Shown here: positions 1-5,172 of the stretch, in pieces | Numbering within the stretch: position 1 is the stretch's first letter | Layout of the letters: the number at the start of each line of letters is the position of its first letter | NCBI GenBank assembly: GCA_022560555.1 | Contig: JADFSZ010000127.1 | Location: 1-5,172, forward strand | Direction of reading: 5' to 3' | Length of the DNA: 5,172 bases | From: JADFSZ01 sp022560555 [NCBI: PVC group bacterium] | GTDB lineage: Bacteria; GCA-001730085; JADFSZ01 | Position numbers and translations under genes: made by a program | Notes under the pieces: generated by a model | The model's database searches: none | What the model was told of the DNA's origin: nothing | Seen by the model: the letters and a program-made list of their open reading frames with translations, nothing else

Positions 1-1
1 A

Positions 2-463
2 ATATTGACGTACATCAAAAAACTGAATGTACGGCTTATTCTAGAACCCGGACGGTTTATTGCGGGCAATGCCGGGATCTTTGTCACGCGAGTCGAATAC
101 GTGAAAAAAACAGGGAAGAAAAACTTTGTGATCGTGGACGGAGCGATGAATGATCTCATTCGGCCAAGCCTTTATGAAGCCTATCATGAGATTGTTCCCG
201 TGAAGAAAACAAAAGGGGCCATAGTGGCTGATATTGTTGGGCCGGTATGTGAAACCGGGGATTTCTTTGCCAAGGGGCGGAAAGTTGCCAATGTGAAAGA
301 AGGTGATCTCCTGGCTTGCCTCTCAGCCGGTGCTTATGGTTTTGTGATGGCATCAAACTACAATACCCGCCCAAGAGTACCGGAAGTTTTTGTGGACAAA
401 AATAAAATGCGTGTGATCCGGCGCCGGGAACGCGTCGAGGATCTTTTAAGACTGGAATATTGA
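2..463 (+). CDS. lysA: Diaminopimelate decarboxylase, C-terminal part (5' end outside the window)
   Basis: This PLP enzyme decarboxylates meso-diaminopimelate to L-lysine in the cytoplasm, the last step of lysine synthesis. The reading frame is open from the window edge, so the gene begins upstream, and the 153 residues seen are roughly the last third of a ~415-residue family member. Visible family motifs are EPGR at 44-55 (PLP phosphate-binding loop), VDGAMNDLIRPSLY near 137-180, and CETGD, whose Cys codon is at 248-250 and which in this dimeric family completes the partner's active site. AYGFVMASNYN.RP near 330-370 is also typical. A TTG at 5 is not a plausible start because homology continues upstream of it. 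The stop at 461-463 is 20 bases before dapF, so the two are probably co-transcribed. No truncation or frameshift is seen in this part. Confidence 0.95.
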   Translation: MLTYIKKLNVRLILEPGRFIAGNAGIFVTRVEYVKKTGKKNFVIVDGAMNDLIRPSLYEAYHEIVPVKKTKGAIVADIVGPVCETGDFFAKGRKVANVKEGDLLACLSAGAYGFVMASNYNTRPRVPEVFVDKNKMRVIRRRERVEDLLRLEY

Positions 464-483
464 TTTTTGAGGAAGAGACTTTT

Positions 484-1305
484 ATGGTAAAAGCAATAGC
501 ATTTACGAAAATGTCCGGAACCGGTAATGATTTTATTATGATCGATAACCGGAAAAAGGTGATCAAACAGAATCTGAATCGTTTAGCTAAGCAGTTGTGT
601 TTTCGTCAACGCGGTATCGGTGCGGATGGCGTGATCTTGCTTGAGAGCTCAAAGAAACATGATTTTCGTATGCGGATTTTTAACGCAGATGGGACAGAAG
701 CTGAAATGTGCGGCAACGGAGCCCGCTGTGTTGCCGAGTTCGCTCGTCATCATCATGTGACAAAAAAGAAAAATATCAATTTCGATACAATGTCCGGCCT
801 TATTCAAGCGGTTTTTACCAAGCGCGGTGTGAAAATATCTTTGGGAATTCCCAAGAAATATAAAAACCGGTTTTCCTTGAAGGGTGTTAAAGGGTCGTTT
901 TATTTCGTGAATACCGGTGTGCCGCACGCCGTCGGCTTTGTGACGTCAAACAAAAAGACGGATGTTATTAACACGGGCCGGAAGATCCGGAGGCATTCGC
1001 ATTTTGCTCCATCCGGAACTAATGTGAATTTTGTTCAGATTCTGAAAAAGAACGAAATCCATGTTCGTACGTATGAACGTGGAGTCGAAGACGAAACGTT
1101 GGCCTGCGGAACAGGGGCATGCGCGAGCGCGGTTGTCGGCATTATTCTTGGAAAATTAAAAAGCCCCGTAAAGGTACGAACGACCGGAGGGGATATTCTT
1201 TATGTTCACTATTCATATCAGGGAAGGCTGAATATTCCTGTATACCTTGAAGGGAAAGTTGTCACAACCTTTCAAGGGCAAGTTGCACTCAATCATACGA
1301 GCTGA
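484..1305 (+). CDS. dapF: Diaminopimelate epimerase
   Basis: The enzyme interconverts LL- and meso-diaminopimelate without a cofactor, supplying lysine synthesis and peptidoglycan cross-linking. The protein has 273 residues, normal for the family (~270-280). It starts with the family's SGTGNDF motif (residues 11-17). The two catalytic cysteines are both present: Cys76 in EMCGNGARC and Cys208 in LACGTGAC. GTNVNF (178-183) and the E-R-G-V-E-D-E-T run (198-205) are also typical. ATG at 484 was chosen over the in-frame TTG at 460, because the TTG overlaps the lysA stop and adds eight residues that do not look like DapF. GAGGA at 469-473 lies 10 bases before the ATG, slightly far but usable. The 22-base gap to dapA supports one operon. 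The sequence is rich in Lys and His in the middle (RHHH, KKK), with no sign of damage. Confidence 0.96.
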   Translation: MVKAIAFTKMSGTGNDFIMIDNRKKVIKQNLNRLAKQLCFRQRGIGADGVILLESSKKHDFRMRIFNADGTEAEMCGNGARCVAEFARHHHVTKKKNINFDTMSGLIQAVFTKRGVKISLGIPKKYKNRFSLKGVKGSFYFVNTGVPHAVGFVTSNKKTDVINTGRKIRRHSHFAPSGTNVNFVQILKKNEIHVRTYERGVEDETLACGTGACASAVVGIILGKLKSPVKVRTTGGDILYVHYSYQGRLNIPVYLEGKVVTTFQGQVALNHTS

Positions 1306-1315
1306 AATAAATCAG

Positions 1316-1321
1316 AGGAGG
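1316..1321 (+). promoter_or_regulatory. Shine-Dalgarno site deciding the dapA start
   Basis: A perfect AGGAGG lies six bases before the ATG at 1328. It rules out the longer in-frame start at 1247, which would overlap dapF by 59 bases and add 27 residues that do not resemble DapA. Confidence 0.85.
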
Positions 1322-1327
1322 ATCATC

Positions 1328-2218
1328 ATGAAACTGCAAGGAGCTTATGTCGCGCTCGTCACCCCGTTTAAGAATCAAGATGTTGATGAAGCGGCTGTTC
1401 GTGATCTATGCGAATTTGTGATCGCGCAAGGCATAGATGGGATTGTTCCCGCTGGCTGCACAGGAGAGGCGGCAACATTAACACATGACGAACAAAAAAA
1501 ACTTATCAAATTAGTCGTCGAGACCGTTAATAAGCGTGTTCCTGTTATTGCGGGCACAGGTTCTAATAACACAAAAGAATCTTTGGAACTCACAAAATAC
1601 GCCAAGGACGCCGGTGCGGATGCTGCGATGCTTATAACGCCGTACTACAACAAACCGACTCCTCAGGGACAAATCAGGCACTATGAGACTGTAGCCAAGG
1701 CCGTGGATATTCCTATTATTCTTTACAACGTGCCGGGCCGCACCGGTATTTGTATGACGCCCCAGACGATAGCCGAATTGGCTAAAATTGATAATATTGT
1801 CGCGATCAAGGAAGCGAGCGGAAGTTTGGATCAGGTGAGCCAAATTCGTTCGTTATGTGACATTACTGTGCTTTCCGGCGATGATTCGCTGACATTGCCC
1901 ATGATGGCCATTGGGGCGACAGGGGTCATATCGGTTGTCGGGAACATTGTTCCGAAAAAGATTTCACAATTGGTGAAGGCTTTTGCAAATGGACAGTTAG
2001 CGGAAGCTCAAAAAATTCATTATGAGTTAGTTCCTTTGTGCAAGGCCATGTTCATGGAAACCAATCCGCTGCCTGTTAAGACGAGCTTAAACATGATGGG
2101 CAAAATCGAAGCGGAGTTCAGATTGCCTCTTTGTGAAATGAGACCTGAAAATCTTCCAAAACTGGAAAAAGCGTTGAAAGAATCCGGAGTGTTAAGCACT
2201 TCCGGCGTACCGCTGTAA
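1328..2218 (+). CDS. dapA: 4-hydroxy-tetrahydrodipicolinate synthase
   Basis: The enzyme condenses pyruvate with L-aspartate semialdehyde, the first committed step towards DAP and lysine. The 296 residues form one class I aldolase-type TIM barrel and match the family length. Catalytic residues fall at the same numbers as in the E. coli enzyme: the Schiff-base Lys161 (in IKEASG), Tyr133 (in LYNVPGRTG) and Arg138. Tyr106-Tyr107 in YYNKPTPQG matches the neighbouring-subunit tyrosine. The pyruvate/proton-relay motif normally written GTTGE reads G-C-T-G-E, so Cys44 replaces the first Thr, while Thr45 is kept. The gene sits 22 bases after dapF and 18 before dapB. E. coli-type lysine feedback residues were not assessed, so regulation by lysine is unknown. 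Confidence 0.97.
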   Translation: MKLQGAYVALVTPFKNQDVDEAAVRDLCEFVIAQGIDGIVPAGCTGEAATLTHDEQKKLIKLVVETVNKRVPVIAGTGSNNTKESLELTKYAKDAGADAAMLITPYYNKPTPQGQIRHYETVAKAVDIPIILYNVPGRTGICMTPQTIAELAKIDNIVAIKEASGSLDQVSQIRSLCDITVLSGDDSLTLPMMAIGATGVISVVGNIVPKKISQLVKAFANGQLAEAQKIHYELVPLCKAMFMETNPLPVKTSLNMMGKIEAEFRLPLCEMRPENLPKLEKALKESGVLSTSGVPL

Positions 2219-2236
2219 ACGTTAAGAGGAAACTAT

Positions 2237-3040
2237 ATGGCTAATATTATTGTAACGGGAGTTTTGGGACGCATGGGACGCTTAATCGCGACTTGTGTTT
2301 TGGAGCGATCAACTTTAAAACTTGTCGGTGCCACGGAGCAAGCGGATCATCCTAACATGGGTCAGGATCTTGGTGAACTTCTGGGAAAGGGGAAGCTGGG
2401 GATTTCTGTTTCTTCGGACTTGGACAACATTATTGGGCCGTCTGATGTGATCATTGATTTTACGGCCCCGACCGCCACGTTGAAGCATCTGAACTGCGTC
2501 CAGAAACACAAAAAAGCCATCGTGATAGGTACAACAGCCCTTAGTACGGATGATAAAAAAAATATTCAAAAAGCGGGAGAGAACATCGGTGTGGTTATGG
2601 CCCCGAACATGAGTATTGGTGTCAATCTGCTTTTTAACCTTTTAGGGGATGTCGCGAAGAAGCTTGGGGAAGAGTATGATATTGAAATCACGGAAAAACA
2701 TCATAAATTCAAAAAAGACGCACCGAGCGGGACGGCCGTACGTATGGCAGAAATCGTAGCCGAAGCCCGAGGTAAAAATCTCGATGATGTTGTATGTTAT
2801 GGCCGCAAAGGGTTGGTCGGCGAACGGAAAAAAGGAGAAATCTCCATTCACGCGATTCGCGCGGGAGATATTATCGGCGAACATACTGTGACCTTTGGTG
2901 GTATGGGGGAACGTGTGGAATTGACTCATATTGCTCATAGTCGGGAAACATTTGTTCGAGGAGCTATTTTTGCCGCCGAGTTTATATCCAAGAAAAAAAA
3001 TGGATTTTTTACCATGCAGGATATTCTTAAAGGAATATGA
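2237..3040 (+). CDS. dapB: 4-hydroxy-tetrahydrodipicolinate reductase
   Basis: The enzyme reduces the DapA product to tetrahydrodipicolinate with NAD(P)H. The protein has 267 residues, the usual length. The N-terminal Rossmann half has the glycine motif VTGVLGRMG (6-14) and an acidic residue, Glu34, at the end of the second strand, where family members contact the cofactor ribose. DFTAPTAT (74-81) and APNMSIGVN (122-130) are typical. The substrate half has E..HH..KKDAPSGTA (153-167), including His155 and Lys159, which match the catalytic His/Lys pair of E. coli DapB. One oddity: the nucleotide-contact loop usually written GTTG reads GTTA (98-101). AGAGGA at 2225-2230 lies six bases before the ATG. 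The stop overlaps the next gene's first ATG in an ATGA arrangement, suggesting translational coupling. Confidence 0.96.
   Translation: MANIIVTGVLGRMGRLIATCVLERSTLKLVGATEQADHPNMGQDLGELLGKGKLGISVSSDLDNIIGPSDVIIDFTAPTATLKHLNCVQKHKKAIVIGTTALSTDDKKNIQKAGENIGVVMAPNMSIGVNLLFNLLGDVAKKLGEEYDIEITEKHHKFKKDAPSGTAVRMAEIVAEARGKNLDDVVCYGRKGLVGERKKGEISIHAIRAGDIIGEHTVTFGGMGERVELTHIAHSRETFVRGAIFAAEFISKKKNGFFTMQDILKGI
3029..3034 (+). promoter_or_regulatory. Shine-Dalgarno site for the prepilin gene, start ambiguous
   Basis: AAAGGA lies inside the end of dapB. It is only two bases before the ATG at 3037 but eight bases before an in-frame GTG at 3043. Spacing therefore favours the GTG (protein beginning M-K-K-K), although the ATG gives the classic ATGA overlap with dapB. 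Confidence 0.5.
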
Positions 3041-3570
3041 TTGTGAAGAAAAAATCTTCCTTGAAGGGTATGACCTTGATTGAACTTTTAGCCATGGTAG
3101 CCGTTATTTCTATTATGAGCGGATTTTTATTTGGAGCATATAATAAATCCAGAGGCATGGGGCAGCGTATCGTCTGTATAGGCAATTTGAAAAGTATGGG
3201 GCAGGCCATGCAACTGTACGCAGAAGATTATCGTTTGCGTTTTCCGCCTAAAGCCAACTGGTATACTTTGCTCCATGAAGACTATTTAGAATCCGACACG
3301 GATGTGTTTGTTTGTCCTGCTGCTTCAAATTTGACGATGGGGACAAATATGGGCTATGGATTGAATTCCGATTTAGATAAAAAATACAGTCCAAACTACA
3401 ACTTGAGAAATACAGGTGTTGTCGCTGAGATAACAGGGGGCTTTGAAACCGATGGGAATACTCTCTCTTCCCGTCATGCGAACGGCTTTAATCTTTTATA
3501 TGGTGACAATAGTGTTCAATGGCATAATACGGCTACTTACAACACAAGCGATTTAACTGACGCGTACTAA
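3037..3570 (+). CDS. Type IV prepilin / type II secretion pseudopilin-like protein with H-x9-D C-terminal motif
   Basis: This is a secreted, membrane-anchored pilin-like protein of 177 residues (175 if the GTG at 3043 is used). The N-terminus is a class III leader: a short Lys-rich stretch ending in Gly11, the peptidase site, then Met-Thr-Leu-Ile-Glu with the essential Glu at +5, and a hydrophobic helix to about residue 34. The segment C47..[19 protein letters not shown] resembles the helix-to-globular region of prepilins abundant in planctomycetes, Lentisphaerae and Omnitrophota. Cys47 and Cys93 could form a disulphide outside the membrane. Near the end His147 is followed nine residues later by Asp157, the H-x9-DG signature, but with Asn158 in place of Gly. 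No pilus or secretion genes are nearby, so its assembly partners must lie elsewhere. It lies between dapB and purQ and is probably co-transcribed with them. The specific role is unknown. Confidence 0.85.
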   Translation: MIVKKKSSLKGMTLIELLAMVAVISIMSGFLFGAYNKSRGMGQRIVCIGNLKSMGQAMQLYAEDYRLRFPPKANWYTLLHEDYLESDTDVFVCPAASNLTMGTNMGYGLNSDLDKKYSPNYNLRNTGVVAEITGGFETDGNTLSSRHANGFNLLYGDNSVQWHNTATYNTSDLTDAY

Positions 3571-3583
3571 AAGGGAACAAGAA

Positions 3584-4285
3584 ATGAATTATGGCATTGT
3601 TGTTTTCCCAGGATCAAATTGCGATCATGATTGTTATTATGCTCTCAATGATGTCTTAAAGCAGAATGTGAAATTTGTTTGGCACAAGGAAACTAATATT
3701 GATGACATCGATTGCATTGTGCTCCCCGGAGGCTTTTCGTACGGAGACTATCTCAGGACAGGCGCCATCGCGCGTTTTTCTCCCGTGATGAATGAAGTGG
3801 TGAATCACGCCAAAAGAGGAAAACTTATTATCGGGATTTGTAACGGTTTTCAGGTCCTTCTTGAATCCGGGCTATTGCCCGGTGCCATGAAAAGAAATCG
3901 CGACCTTCATTTTATCTGTCGATACGTTCGTTGTAAAGTAGAAAACCCTAATACGATTTTTACCTCCTTGATGCATCAGGACGAGACTTTAAAAATTCCC
4001 ATTGCTCATGGAGAGGGGAATTACTATGCGGACACAGACACTATCCGGCAGCTAACGGATCGCGGGCAGATTATTTTTCGTTATTGTGATGAAACAGGAA
4101 AAGCAACAGATGCATCCAATCCTAACGGTTCTGTTCAAAATATTGCGGGGATATGCAATCAAGAAGGGAATATTTTAGGAATGATGCCTCATCCGGAGAG
4201 ATGTGCCGAAGAAAGCATGGGATCTGTCGATGGGCGCCTCATATTTGAATCCATTACGTCTTTTTTAAAAACAGCGAATGCTTAG
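3584..4285 (+). CDS. purQ: Phosphoribosylformylglycinamidine synthase, glutaminase subunit
   Basis: This subunit hydrolyses glutamine and passes ammonia to PurL, which converts FGAR to FGAM in the fourth step of purine synthesis. PurS and PurL would be its partners, but neither is in the window. The 233 residues are one class I glutamine amidotransferase domain of normal length. The N-terminus [11 protein letters not shown] (6-16) and the [12 protein letters not shown] stretch (47-58) are diagnostic of PurQ. The nucleophile is Cys86 in GICNGFQ, and the triad is completed by His203 and Glu205 in MPHPER. HGEGNY (142-147) is also conserved. AAGGGA at 3571-3576 lies seven bases before the ATG, 13 bases after the prepilin stop, so transcription probably runs through from the lysine genes. 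It appears intact and is the last gene before a 225-base spacer. Confidence 0.97.
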   Translation: MNYGIVVFPGSNCDHDCYYALNDVLKQNVKFVWHKETNIDDIDCIVLPGGFSYGDYLRTGAIARFSPVMNEVVNHAKRGKLIIGICNGFQVLLESGLLPGAMKRNRDLHFICRYVRCKVENPNTIFTSLMHQDETLKIPIAHGEGNYYADTDTIRQLTDRGQIIFRYCDETGKATDASNPNGSVQNIAGICNQEGNILGMMPHPERCAEESMGSVDGRLIFESITSFLKTANA

Positions 4286-4353
4286 GCCTGGATTTTCGTA
4301 GAGGCCTTAGTCTCCGTAGAGTCAAACTCATCGGAAATAATGCACGGGTTTTC
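4286..4353 (+). other. Spacer after purQ with two small hairpins
   Basis: This is the first part of the 225-base non-coding gap. AGGCCT at 4284-4289 (overlapping the purQ stop) can pair with AGGCCT at 4302-4307 around a 12-base loop. It is not followed by a T run, so it is not a normal intrinsic terminator. CGTAGAG occurs twice, at 4297-4303 and 4315-4321. A second hairpin, 4313-4335, has TCCG pairing with CGGA and GAGT with ACTC around a CAA loop, with a 2x2 mismatch between them. I see no ORF and no convincing -35/-10 pair. Confidence 0.45.
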
Positions 4354-4441
4354 CCTGGGTCTGGAACCAGATAAGCTTGTGTCAGATTTTTCAGAACCGA
4401 AGGTTATGGGGAATCTGGCCTTTCAGGGTTCCAGTCTCAGG
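4354..4441 (+). ncRNA. Extended stem-loop, candidate structured RNA or leader (family not recognised)
   Basis: Two stacked stems form one long hairpin. The outer stem pairs 4354-4368 with 4427-4441 (CCTGGG-T-CTGGAACC with GGTTCCAG-T-CTCAGG): 14 of 15 positions pair, with one U-U mismatch and one G-U. An asymmetric internal loop follows (12 and 7 bases: 4369-4380 and 4420-4426). The inner stem pairs 4381-4398 with 4402-4419, 17 of 18 positions including four G-U pairs, closed by a GAA triloop at 4399-4401. The G-U pairs would be A-C mismatches in the opposite transcript, so the fold favours + strand RNA. It lies between purQ and the panC start, so it could be a purQ 3' UTR element, a panC leader or a separate small RNA. 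A long hairpin with a central bubble recalls 6S RNA, which sits near purine genes in some bacteria, but I cannot see 6S-specific bases. No T run follows directly. Confidence 0.5.
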
Positions 4442-4510
4442 ATGAATGAGTCATGTGTTAAAAAAAACGCGTAGACCAAAATTTATGCGAAACAAAAATC
4501 TTGGCTGCTG

Positions 4511-5065
4511 ATGATCATAGTTCGATCCATAAAAGAAATGAAAAATCGGGTTCTTAAGGCCAGAAAGAAAAATAAGAAGATTGGGTTTGTGCCCACGATG
4601 GGGGCTTTGCATGAGGGGCATATGAGCCTCATCAGACGGGCCATAAAAGAATGTGGTTTTGTTGTTGTTTTGATTGTTGTTGGGGTTTTTGCCATTCTTA
4701 GAGGATCTGATAGTGAAAGTGCTGGCGATGCTGATTCTGGCGTTATAGTTGCGGTTAGTGACGCTGGTAATGACAGGGACGTTTCCGCTTCCGAAACTCC
4801 TATACAGAGTAAGACTCATACTGTGGAGATATTTCTTTATGGATTTGAGCCTCCTGAGTTAACTATCAATAAAGGGGATACAGTTGTTTGGAAAAACAGA
4901 ATGCCTTCTACTTTCCATACTTTGATTTCTCCTCAACCACCGAGGGAAATAGATATAGGCAGGATAGATCCTATGGGAGAAGGCAGCCACACTTTTGAGG
5001 AGGAAGGTGAGTTTAGGTATTTATCTGTCACCATAGAAATATTCGGGACCATTACAGTAGCATAG
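4511..5065 (+). CDS. Chimeric ORF: PanC N-terminal fragment joined to a membrane-anchored cupredoxin-like domain
   Basis: Residues 1-53 are the start of pantothenate synthetase, which joins pantoate and beta-alanine with ATP. The PTMGALHEGHMSLI stretch (28-41) includes Met30 and the HIGH-type histidines His34 and His37. PanC normally has ~280 residues and should continue with a SIFVNP-like strand. Instead the frame runs into LIVVGVFAIL (54-63, part of a membrane helix), an acidic Ser/Asp/Ala linker (66-98) and a cupredoxin-like beta domain (~102-184) with F-x-P-x-x-L-T-I-x-x-G-D-T-V-V-W and His136 in TFHTL. The expected C-terminal Cys, His and Met copper ligands are absent. All six arginines after the junction are AGA/AGG, whereas the genes upstream mix in many CGN codons. 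As PanC it cannot work, and the cupredoxin part lacks its own start. An assembly chimera is the likeliest origin, and a true fusion is unlikely. ATG 4511 has only a weak ribosome site, and an in-frame TAG at 4472 blocks extension. Confidence 0.75.
   Translation: MIIVRSIKEMKNRVLKARKKNKKIGFVPTMGALHEGHMSLIRRAIKECGFVVVLIVVGVFAILRGSDSESAGDADSGVIVAVSDAGNDRDVSASETPIQSKTHTVEIFLYGFEPPELTINKGDTVVWKNRMPSTFHTLISPQPPREIDIGRIDPMGEGSHTFEEEGEFRYLSVTIEIFGTITVA
4655..4675 (+). other. Probable chimeric junction in a GTT-rich stretch
   Basis: PanC similarity ends at the GFVVV codons (4655-4669), and membrane-segment codons of the cupredoxin protein begin at about 4670. The join lies in repeated GTT triplets, which continue at 4676-4681. 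Such short low-complexity microhomology is typical of mis-joined contigs or illegitimate recombination. The exact breakpoint cannot be fixed because both sides could share these triplets. Confidence 0.65.
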
Positions 5066-5123
5066 TTACACAGAGGCTTATAGGGTAGTTCAGCGTAACT
5101 CCAAAAGGACAACATACGAAAGA

Positions 5124-5131
5124 TTTATAAA
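5124..5131 (+). promoter_or_regulatory. TATA-like AT box
   Basis: TTTATAAA lies 21 bases before the ATG at 5153. It resembles an archaeal TATA box, which would fit the idea that the right end derives from an archaeon. The implied start of transcription would fall almost at the ATG, leaving the GAGGA at 5145-5149 mostly outside the transcript, so the two signals conflict. It may be just AT-rich spacer. Confidence 0.2.
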
Positions 5132-5152
5132 TGAGTATGCTCTAGAGGAATA

Positions 5153-5172
5153 ATGAGATTTGTGAATAAAAA
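5153..5172 (+). CDS. Possible start of a further gene (3' end outside the window)
   Basis: ATG at 5153 is preceded by GAGGA at 5145-5149 and opens a frame reading M-R-F-V-N-K to the window edge. An upstream ATG at 5131 stops after four codons and is not a candidate. Six codons are too few to identify a product; a basic, hydrophobic beginning would suit many proteins. Confidence 0.3.

Noticed and set aside
460-483. TTG start at 460 for dapF
   Set aside because: It overlaps the lysA stop, has no ribosome site of its own, and the added residues do not resemble DapF.
1247-1327. Longer dapA start at 1247
   Set aside because: It overlaps dapF, adds residues unlike DapA, and ignores the perfect AGGAGG before the ATG at 1328.
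4284-4307. AGGCCT hairpin as the purQ terminator
   Set aside because: The stem is only six pairs with a 12-base loop and has no following T run.
4346-4355. GGG-TTTT-CCC hairpin competing with the outer stem, as a riboswitch-like alternative fold
   Set aside because: Only three pairs, too weak to compete with a 15-position stem.
4381-4419. Signal recognition particle RNA
   Set aside because: The apical arm lacks the GGAA-type tetraloop and the conserved asymmetric loop bases of SRP domain IV.
4341-4441. tRNA gene suggested by GGGTTCCAGTCTC
   Set aside because: No acceptor, D-arm or anticodon arm can be arranged around it; the bases are part of the long stem-loop.
4460-4489. Minus-strand terminator: hairpin 4468-4489 followed by T8
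   Set aside because: On the minus strand one of the six pairs becomes an A-C mismatch, and no minus-strand gene would use it.
4451-4819. 122-residue minus-strand ORF across the chimeric junction
   Set aside because: It is Asn/Thr/Phe-rich with no recognisable motif, and it lies opposite the PanC motif codons, so it is a shadow frame.
5064-5100. AGTTAC/GTAACT inverted repeat after the cupredoxin stop
   Set aside because: Six pairs around a 25-base loop without a T run; easily chance.

Overview
The window is a compact stretch of bacterial chromosome, all on the + strand, whose last ~500 bases probably do not belong with the rest. Gene starts have clear Shine-Dalgarno sequences and spacers are a few bases long. 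A class II-type prepilin ending in an H-x9-D motif sits between amino acid and purine genes. Such prepilins are common in Planctomycetes/Verrucomicrobia/Lentisphaerae and in Omnitrophota (OP3). An uncultured PVC-type or Omnitrophota bacterium is my inference, at moderate confidence. No single residue proves it.

Layout: (1) 2-3040 is a lysine/diaminopimelate operon in the order lysA (3' part), dapF, dapA, dapB. All four have their expected catalytic residues. They cover the dihydrodipicolinate synthase, dihydrodipicolinate reductase, DAP epimerase and DAP decarboxylase steps. The steps from tetrahydrodipicolinate to LL-DAP (dapL, or dapD/C/E) are not in the window. (2) 3037-3570 is a type IV prepilin-like gene that overlaps or abuts dapB. 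(3) 3584-4285 is purQ, the glutaminase subunit of FGAM synthetase, 13 bases after the prepilin, so the row from lysA to purQ looks like one transcription unit. (4) 4286-4510 is the only long spacer. It holds an extended two-part stem-loop (4354-4441) whose G-U pairs suit transcription on the + strand. I could not assign it to a known RNA family. (5) 4511-5065 is one open frame made of two unrelated pieces: the first ~53 residues of pantothenate synthetase (PanC), then a membrane segment, an acidic linker and a cupredoxin-like domain. The switch falls in a GTT-rich low-complexity stretch. Arginine codon use also changes, becoming exclusively AGA/AGG. The simplest explanation is a chimeric assembly join, with the right end coming from another, possibly archaeal, genome. 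(6) 5066-5172 holds a short spacer, a TATA-like AT box and the first codons of a possible further gene.

The operon part is ordinary metabolism. The points worth a second look are the stem-loop RNA candidate, the PanC/cupredoxin junction, the missing copper ligands in the cupredoxin part (with a ligand-like motif visible in a shifted frame), and the prepilin placed inside a biosynthetic operon. I see no defence system, mobile element, CRISPR array, tRNA or rRNA.
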